This document shows, one piece after another, positions 14,929 to 17,187 of a stretch of 17,187 nt of DNA. The DNA comes from JBOGWY01 sp050694015 (GTDB lineage Bacteria; Actinomycetota; CADDZG01; WHSQ01). Both the position numbers and the translations under genes were made by a program. The stretch's first letter is position 1, and every line of letters begins with the position of its first letter. The DNA is taken from the NCBI GenBank assembly GCA_050694015.1, contig JBOGWY010000151.1, positions 1 to 17,187 of the forward strand, read 5' to 3'. Below the pieces are notes generated by a model. The model ran no database searches. It was given only the letters and a program-made list of their open reading frames with translations, and was not told where the DNA came from.

Positions 14929-16813
14929 CGATCTTCACCACCTTCTTCATCCAAAAGATCCCGATGAACAGCAGTACCGACGCGGTGATCGTCATCAAGA
15001 TCCCTACCGCGTTGTTGACGAGGAGCGAGAGATAGTCGGGATTGACCCACGCGAGGTATATGGCGACCACGACGGGGAGTCCGGCCAGGATCCACACCGA
15101 GAGACGACCCTCCGCGGTCAGGACGTCGATCTGCCGACGGATACCGTCGCGCTCCCGGATCGTCTCAGAGACGGTGTCGAGAACCTCGGCCAGGTTTCCA
15201 CCGACGTCGCGCTGGATGTTCACCGCCAGCAGGGCCCACTTGAAGTCGTCGCTACCGATCCGTTCCGCCAGCGAGTTGAGAGCCTCGTCGACCGGACGCC
15301 CTAAGCGAACCTCAGCCACCAGGCGGCCGAACTCCTCGCCTGCGGGCTCGCCGATCTCCTGCGCGACCAGATCGAGGGCCTGCATGAAGCTGTGGCCGGC
15401 GCGCAACGCGTTCGCGAGGATCATCAGGATATCGGCGAGCTGCGCGTGCAGCTTTGACATCCGGCGACGGGCCGCGAACGTCAACCAGATGAACGGGATC
15501 GCGGCCCCGACGATAGCGGTGAGCAGCGCGAACCCCAAGCCCCCGAGCAGAGCGCCTCCGACGACCGCACCGACCATGCATGCGGCGATCACTGCGACAA
15601 GGAATTCACCGGTACGCAGCGGGGCGCCTGCGAGTTCCATCTTCGCATCGATCCTGCCGGCGAGGCCGCCGACGCGGCCGGCGGATTCCGCCGCCTGCAC
15701 GAACGCTTCGGGGATGAAGCCCTCGTTGGCGCTCTCCGCGACCGTGCTCGCGGCGTGCGACGACGCTGCGGTTCGCCGGGCGAGCTCGCGGTCGCGACGC
15801 TTACGAGCACCGGTACCGAGCACCATCAAGAGGAAGAGGAACAGGGCGCCGAATGTGGTGCCGGCGGCGATCAATAGGCCCATCGGGGTCCCCATCGCCT
15901 GCAACAGCGGTGACGGCTGCTCGACCTGCGGCGCGTCCTTCTTCGCCGGCGGTTCGATCTTCGGCGTGAGAACGAGGGCGGTATCGGTCGCTCCCAGAGC
16001 CGAGACCGTGATCCGGGTCTCTCCGCCATCCTTGTTCGCGCTCGAGTAGGAGATCACGTATTGGTTGGACAACTCGGTGGCGAGGTTCTGGTACACCGAC
16101 GCCAGCTTCGCGGTCGCGGCCGGCGCGTAGCTACCCTCCGTCGCGGCGCTCAGTTTCTTGAGAGCACCTTCGTCGAACTCGCCACTCGTCAGACCAACCG
16201 TGAAGATCGACGCGCCGGAGTGCTTCGCTGCGCCCGTGGCTTGCGCGAGTGTCGCCTTGCTGGCCGTGTCGGCGCCATCCGACAGCACGATCATGTTGTG
16301 CTGCCCATCACCCTCGAACATGCCGGCTGCCGTCTTCACTCCGTCGTACAGCGCCGTCTCGCCGTCGGCTTTCAAGTTGCCCAGTGCGCTCAACAGTGTG
16401 GAGTGGTTCGTCGTGATCGGCTTCAACACCGTTGGACGATCCGAGAAGGTGACGATGCCGGCACCGATGTCGTCGGGCAGCTTCGTGACGAAGCGCAGCG
16501 CCGCCGCGACCGCGGAGGCGATCGGCTCACCCTGCATGCTGCCCGAGGTGTCGATCACGAGGACGACGTCGACCGTGCCACCGCTATCGCCGAACGACTC
16601 GATGGTCACGTCTTCGAGGCGCGCACCGTCCTCCATGACGGTCACGTCCTTCGAGGTCAGCAACCTGTCCGCGTCGATCGAGGTAGTGATCGAAACCGTC
16701 GGGAAGCCTTCCGTGTCGACCTCCCTGATGCTGAGGTCGCCTGCTGCGGCGGCCGGAGCCGCCGACAATGCGACGAGCGCGAGTGCGAGAACTCCCAGTG
16801 AGATGCGCTTCAT
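14921..16813 (-). CDS. Fusion of extracellular von Willebrand A domain to TadB-like platform protein
   Basis: The 630-residue protein joins two modules. A signal peptide (about 1-24, basic KR then an Ala-rich core) leads to a strand-rich segment (25-80). A VWA domain follows (about 81-255), with a MIDAS metal site DTSGSM (88-93), the threonine in GETALYDG (T153) and LSDGAD (177-182). A Pro/Lys linker and membrane helix (about 311-333) follow, then a basic cytoplasmic stretch, two helices (about 404-424 and 427-447), a T2SSF domain (about 450-565) with ILANALRAGHSFMQAL and DVGGNLAEVLD, and two final helices (about 571-590 and 601-621). An ordinary TadB is about 300 residues and has no VWA. The ATG overlaps the cpaF stop as ATGA. 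The layout predicts VWA outside and the platform inside. Confidence 0.9.
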   Translation of the reverse strand: MKRISLGVLALALVALSAAPAAAAGDLSIREVDTEGFPTVSITTSIDADRLLTSKDVTVMEDGARLEDVTIESFGDSGGTVDVVLVIDTSGSMQGEPIASAVAAALRFVTKLPDDIGAGIVTFSDRPTVLKPITTNHSTLLSALGNLKADGETALYDGVKTAAGMFEGDGQHNMIVLSDGADTASKATLAQATGAAKHSGASIFTVGLTSGEFDEGALKKLSAATEGSYAPAATAKLASVYQNLATELSNQYVISYSSANKDGGETRITVSALGATDTALVLTPKIEPPAKKDAPQVEQPSPLLQAMGTPMGLLIAAGTTFGALFLFLLMVLGTGARKRRDRELARRTAASSHAASTVAESANEGFIPEAFVQAAESAGRVGGLAGRIDAKMELAGAPLRTGEFLVAVIAACMVGAVVGGALLGGLGFALLTAIVGAAIPFIWLTFAARRRMSKLHAQLADILMILANALRAGHSFMQALDLVAQEIGEPAGEEFGRLVAEVRLGRPVDEALNSLAERIGSDDFKWALLAVNIQRDVGGNLAEVLDTVSETIRERDGIRRQIDVLTAEGRLSVWILAGLPVVVAIYLAWVNPDYLSLLVNNAVGILMTITASVLLFIGIFWMKKVVKIDV

Positions 16814-17187
16814 GCCAACCGCCGCACGAACCCCGGCGGAGCGAACAGCGCCGGCGAGATCTGGACACCGCGGTCGAGCAGCTTCTCGAGGAAGGCCGGG
16901 CGCAGACCCGTGGCCTGCAGGTTCCCGAGCACGTTGCCCTGGCCGTCGACACCAGCGCGGAAGTCGAAGAGGAAGATGTCCTGCAGGGTGATGACGTCGC
17001 CCTCCATGCCCGCCACCTCGGTGACGTGCGTGATGCGACGGGTGCCGTCCTTCATACGCTCCTGGTGGATGATCAGGTCGATCGCCGATGCGATCTGCTC
17101 ACGGATCGCGCGGATCGTGAGCTCCATGCCGGCCATCATCGCCATCGTCTCGAGACGGGAGAGCACGTCCCGCGGCGAGTTGGCGTG
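16810..17187 (-). CDS. cpaF: CpaF/TadA secretion ATPase, C-terminal part (5' end beyond window)
   Basis: CpaF/TadA is the hexameric ATPase that powers Tad pilus assembly. Only the last 125 residues are in view and they are open to the right edge. They begin HANSPRDVLSRLETM, the conserved segment downstream of the Walker B region in this family, followed by MELTIRAIREQIASAIDLIIHQERMKDG and the C-terminal helical region. That region contains RRITHVTEVAGMEGDVITLQDIF and ends PPGFVRRLA. The nucleotide-binding motifs lie outside the window, so activity cannot be judged. The stop overlaps the next gene's ATG by 4 bp (ATGA), making it the upstream member of the tad operon seen here. Confidence 0.93.
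   Translation of the reverse strand, partial: HANSPRDVLSRLETMAMMAGMELTIRAIREQIASAIDLIIHQERMKDGTRRITHVTEVAGMEGDVITLQDIFLFDFRAGVDGQGNVLGNLQATGLRPAFLEKLLDRGVQISPALFAPPGFVRRLA

Overview
This window looks like a chromosomal segment of a high-GC, single-membrane bacterium, most likely a deep-branching or uncultivated member of the Actinomycetota. Several features point this way: the HspR-type heat-shock operon, the Gram-positive form of DnaK (short at residues 70-90, without the insert of proteobacterial DnaK), an actinobacterial-style GrpE N-terminus, a lipoprotein solute-binding protein, and a Tad pilus locus with separate TadB- and TadC-like genes. The species cannot be named from this sequence. 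No rRNA, tRNA, insertion sequence, integrase or CRISPR array was seen. The window is densely coded and its largest gene-free gap is about 240 bp.

Region 1 (1-6098, minus strand) is a compact heat-shock operon read dnaK-grpE-dnaJ-hspR-clpB. The junctions are a 4-bp overlap and gaps of 3, 9 and 15 bp. The clpB gene runs off the left edge. A strong sigma-A type promoter (TTGATA, 17 bp, TATAAT) precedes dnaK, with two imperfect HspR-operator-like (HAIR) sites over it. This suggests autoregulation: HspR represses the operon that encodes it and the DnaK that probably acts as its co-repressor. The DnaJ of this operon lacks the zinc-finger domain usual for operon-encoded actinobacterial DnaJ.

Region 2 (6236-9716) holds four apparently independent genes. 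They are a small receiver-fold-like protein divergent from dnaK, an orphan branched-chain-amino-acid-type substrate-binding lipoprotein, a P-loop NadR/AAA_28-like ATPase or kinase, and a CorA-family transporter whose GMN signature is replaced.

Region 3 (9720-13796) holds a secreted RTX-type calcium-binding repeat protein, a PhoD-type secreted phosphatase/phosphodiesterase, and a single-domain response regulator. Each is a separate unit, with hairpins between some of them.

Region 4 (13797-17187, minus strand) is the downstream part of a Tad/Flp pilus operon. It contains the C-terminus of the CpaF/TadA ATPase, an unusual fusion of an extracellular von Willebrand A domain to a TadB platform protein, and TadC. 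The genes overlap by 4 and 8 bp. The operon ends in a 25-bp tandem repeat that copies the 3' end of tadC, followed by a strong hairpin.

The most unusual items are the VWA-TadB fusion, the repeat and hairpin tail of the tad operon, the zinc-finger-less DnaJ, the arrangement of the dnaK operator region, and the CorA without GMN. I found no clearly new multi-gene system; the VWA-TadB pilus platform is the best candidate for new biology.
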